The notes below the pieces were generated by a model. The model ran no database searches. It saw only the letters and a program-made list of their open reading frames with translations, and was not told where the DNA came from. A DNA stretch of 64,000 nucleotides from Maricaulis sp. GTDB lineage: Bacteria; Pseudomonadota; Alphaproteobacteria; Caulobacterales; Maricaulaceae. Shown piece after piece: positions 62,308 through 64,000 of this stretch (position 1 is the first letter of the stretch; the number at the start of each line of letters is the position of its first letter). The position numbers were made by a program, and so were the translations under genes. The stretch is from positions 92,228 to 156,227 of the forward strand of contig NZ_JADFAJ010000007.1 in NCBI RefSeq assembly GCF_015665295.1, written 5' to 3'.

Positions 62308-63083
62308 GTATCGGTACCGCCATTGAGTTTCCAGACTTCGAGAAGGCCGCGAATGGTCAGATCCGCGTCGTAGTGGTCGATAGCTTTCGAGGCACCGTCA
62401 AACAGCGAGACGACGCCGCCGGTCGCGACCACGGTCATGGGTTGGGCGTACTCGGTCTTGAGGCGATGGACCAGCCCGTCGATCAGGTCGATATAGCCCC
62501 AGAACACGCCCGACTGCATGGCCGAGACGGTGTCCTTGCCCATGACCTGAGACGGTTTCGCGATTGCCACCCGAGGCAGCTTTGCCGCGGCCGCGTGGAG
62601 CGCCTGCATGGACAGGTTGATCCCCGGGGCAATTATCCCGCCCTCAAAGGCGCCGTCGGCTGCAATGACGTCAAAGGTCGTCGCGGTGCCACTGTCGATG
62701 ATGATCAGCGCGCCCTCATACACGGCCCGCGCACCGAGCGCGTTGACGAGGCGATCAGCCCCGGCGTCCTGCGGTCGCTCGAGGCGAACCTCGATATCCA
62801 TCCGAACACCGGGCTCCCCCACGATGATCGGTTCCGCCTTGAAATAGCGCCGGGACAGGTTGCGCAGGTTGAACAGGGCCTGCGGCACCACGGTTGAAAT
62901 CACACAGTCCGTAATTTCGGAAAAGTCGCGTCCCTGCAGGGCCATCAACTGTGACAGCCAGACCGCGTGCTCATCCGCCGTACGCGTCGAGTCGGTACCG
63001 GAGCGCCATTGCGCCACCCAGTCGGTGCCGTCATGGATGGCGAACAGCGTATTGGTATTGCCGCAATCGATTGCGAGCAGCAT
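62304..63083 (-). CDS. coaX: Type III pantothenate kinase
   Basis: 259 residues. [14 protein letters not shown] at the start is the phosphate-binding loop, and G-A-D-R-L-V-N-A and [11 protein letters not shown] are typical of the ASKHA-fold CoaX. It makes the first committed step of CoA synthesis. It is 2 bp after birA and overlaps rnj. Confidence 0.95.
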   Translation of the reverse strand: MLLAIDCGNTNTLFAIHDGTDWVAQWRSGTDSTRTADEHAVWLSQLMALQGRDFSEITDCVISTVVPQALFNLRNLSRRYFKAEPIIVGEPGVRMDIEVRLERPQDAGADRLVNALGARAVYEGALIIIDSGTATTFDVIAADGAFEGGIIAPGINLSMQALHAAAAKLPRVAIAKPSQVMGKDTVSAMQSGVFWGYIDLIDGLVHRLKTEYAQPMTVVATGGVVSLFDGASKAIDHYDADLTIRGLLEVWKLNGGTDT

Positions 63084-63085
63084 GG

Positions 63086-63838
63086 CTATCCTTTCATCCC
63101 CGGGCCGGGGAAAAACACGTCACCTGCGGAGATATACCGGCGACCGCCGCCGACCAAGTCCAGTCGCAGTGCGCCGTCGGGGCCAAGGTCCGCAAAGATA
63201 CCTTTCAGGGTCTCGCCCTCAAGGCGGGCCTCGCAAATTTCGCCCAGCCCGTGCGCCCGGGTCAGCCAGCGGTCCCGCACCGGCCCGAACCCGCCGAGTT
63301 GCCAGGACTGGCGCTCTCGCTCGAAGGCGGTAATCAGGATATCCAGCGCCGCTCGCGGTGCCAGCGCCTGGCCATGCCGGGCCAGGGCGGTCGCCGGACG
63401 TTCGGAATCGTCCGGCGCTTCGGCAAGATTGATACCGATCCCGACCGCGAGCCAAAGCCCGCCTCCGGGTGCCGGGCCGCTTTCCAGCAGGATACCGGCA
63501 ACCTTGCGGCCACCCACCAGCGCGTCATTGGGCCATTTCAGCCGGGTCAGCGCCGGATCACCTGTCGCCGCATCGCAGACCGCGCCGACGGCGTTCGCCG
63601 CGGCAAAGGACAGCTCGGCTGCCCGGCCTGGTTCGCATTGCAGGGTGTAAAGGCCAGTGGTGAAAAGATTTCCCGACAGGCCCGACCAGGCCCGGCCGCG
63701 CCGACCCCGTCCGGCCGTCTGGCGCCTCGCGGCAAGCCAGAGCGGGCCCCGCTCGCCAGCGATGGCCCGCTCCGTGATATCGGCATTGGTCGAGGCGGTT
63801 TCCTCGACCCATTCGATACGGGGCTGATCGGCGGACAA
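63086..63838 (-). CDS. birA: Biotin--acetyl-CoA-carboxylase ligase (monofunctional)
   Basis: 250 residues. S-T-N-A-D-I near the start, [10 protein letters not shown] (biotinyl-AMP loop) and L-K-W-P-N-D-A-L-V identify the ligase core. There is no N-terminal helix-turn-helix, so it should not act as a biotin repressor. It lies 4 bp after nuoN. Confidence 0.94.
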   Translation of the reverse strand: MSADQPRIEWVEETASTNADITERAIAGERGPLWLAARRQTAGRGRRGRAWSGLSGNLFTTGLYTLQCEPGRAAELSFAAANAVGAVCDAATGDPALTRLKWPNDALVGGRKVAGILLESGPAPGGGLWLAVGIGINLAEAPDDSERPATALARHGQALAPRAALDILITAFERERQSWQLGGFGPVRDRWLTRAHGLGEICEARLEGETLKGIFADLGPDGALRLDLVGGGRRYISAGDVFFPGPGMKG

Positions 63839-63842
63839 GGCG

Positions 63843-64000
63843 CTAGAGCAGCGCCAGTCCGACCGAATAGGCGCGGAAGACCAGCCAGCCGAGAACCGGC
63901 AGGAGCAGCACGGTCGCCAGACCGGCGATGCGCGCGATCCAGTAGGTCGACACGGCCGACGGCACGAATTCGACTTCCGAGCTATCGAACCAGATCACCT
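63843..64000 (-). CDS. nuoN: NADH-quinone oxidoreductase subunit N, C-terminal part (cut by window edge)
   Basis: Only the last 51 residues are present, starting V-I-W-F-D-S-S-E. They end in a hydrophobic helix (I-A-R-I-A-G-L-A-T-V-L-L-L-P-V-L-G-W-L). The x-F-D segment before a final TM, and the neighbours birA-coaX-rnj that follow nuoN in most alphaproteobacteria, support NuoN. The identification rests mainly on context. Confidence 0.7.
   Translation of the reverse strand, partial: VIWFDSSEVEFVPSAVSTYWIARIAGLATVLLLPVLGWLVFRAYSVGLALL

Overview
The window looks like a chromosomal segment of a GC-rich alphaproteobacterium of the Caulobacterales/Maricaulales type, most likely a Maricaulis-like marine dimorphic bacterium. 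This is inferred from three things: the gene order (eno-ftsB-pdhABC; pyrG-secG-tpiA-ppiD-trp-lexA-comEC-gltX-gltA-lpx-bamA-rpsB-dnaE-lolDC-proS-rnj-coaX-birA-nuoN), alphaproteobacterial SOS boxes (GTTC-N7-GTTC) and a perfect CtrA-type box (TTAA-N7-TTAA). Almost all of the window is ordinary core chromosome. No rRNA, tRNA, IS element, prophage or CRISPR array was seen.

Region 1-3266 holds small accessory enzymes: an HD phosphohydrolase cut by the left edge, a cupin, an ACT-domain protein, a 2OG-Fe(II) oxygenase and a double-hotdog thioesterase. Region 3267-8308 is the pyruvate dehydrogenase operon read right to left (pdhA, NTF2-like, pdhB with its own lipoyl domain, GFA protein, 3-TM protein, pdhC). 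Region 8446-15497 carries ftsB, a 998-residue membrane acyltransferase with two SGNH domains, eno, fhs and rpmF. Region 15631-21828 has a DUF2807 protein, a PLP decarboxylase, pyrG, secG, a degenerate receiver protein and tpiA. Region 22004-30072 runs mostly rightward: ppiD-trpE, a divergent-strand polysaccharide deacetylase, trpG, trpD, trpC and lexA. A 607-bp gene-free stretch (30073-30679) contains three different tandem-repeat arrays. comEC, gltX and gltA follow. From 35656 to 50179 lies one long leftward block for outer membrane biogenesis and translation (rpsB, tsf, pyrH, frr, uppS, cdsA, dxr, rseP, bamA, skp/ompH, lpxD, fabZ, lpxA, lpxI, lpxB). dnaE, a previously uncalled 31-codon gene, lolD, lolC, proS, an AbgT-family transporter, DUF1467, mce, rnj, coaX, birA and the 3' end of nuoN complete the window.

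The most interesting item is the 31-residue single-TM protein at 53910-54005. It has a strong Shine-Dalgarno sequence and an alphaproteobacterial promoter overlapped or flanked by two perfect SOS boxes. It lies between dnaE and lolD. Size, topology, predicted regulation and location all match the Caulobacter SOS-induced division inhibitor SidA. The lexA promoter here has the same layout, so the window contains both the regulator and a likely checkpoint effector of an SOS circuit.

Other notable items are a GC-rich palindromic repeat family that has entered the linker-coding regions of pdhB and pdhC in frame, a catalytically dead duplicate SGNH domain, a receiver domain lacking its phosphoacceptor Asp, a perfect 27-bp inverted repeat downstream of pdhC, and an intrinsic-terminator hairpin immediately before the pyrH start codon.
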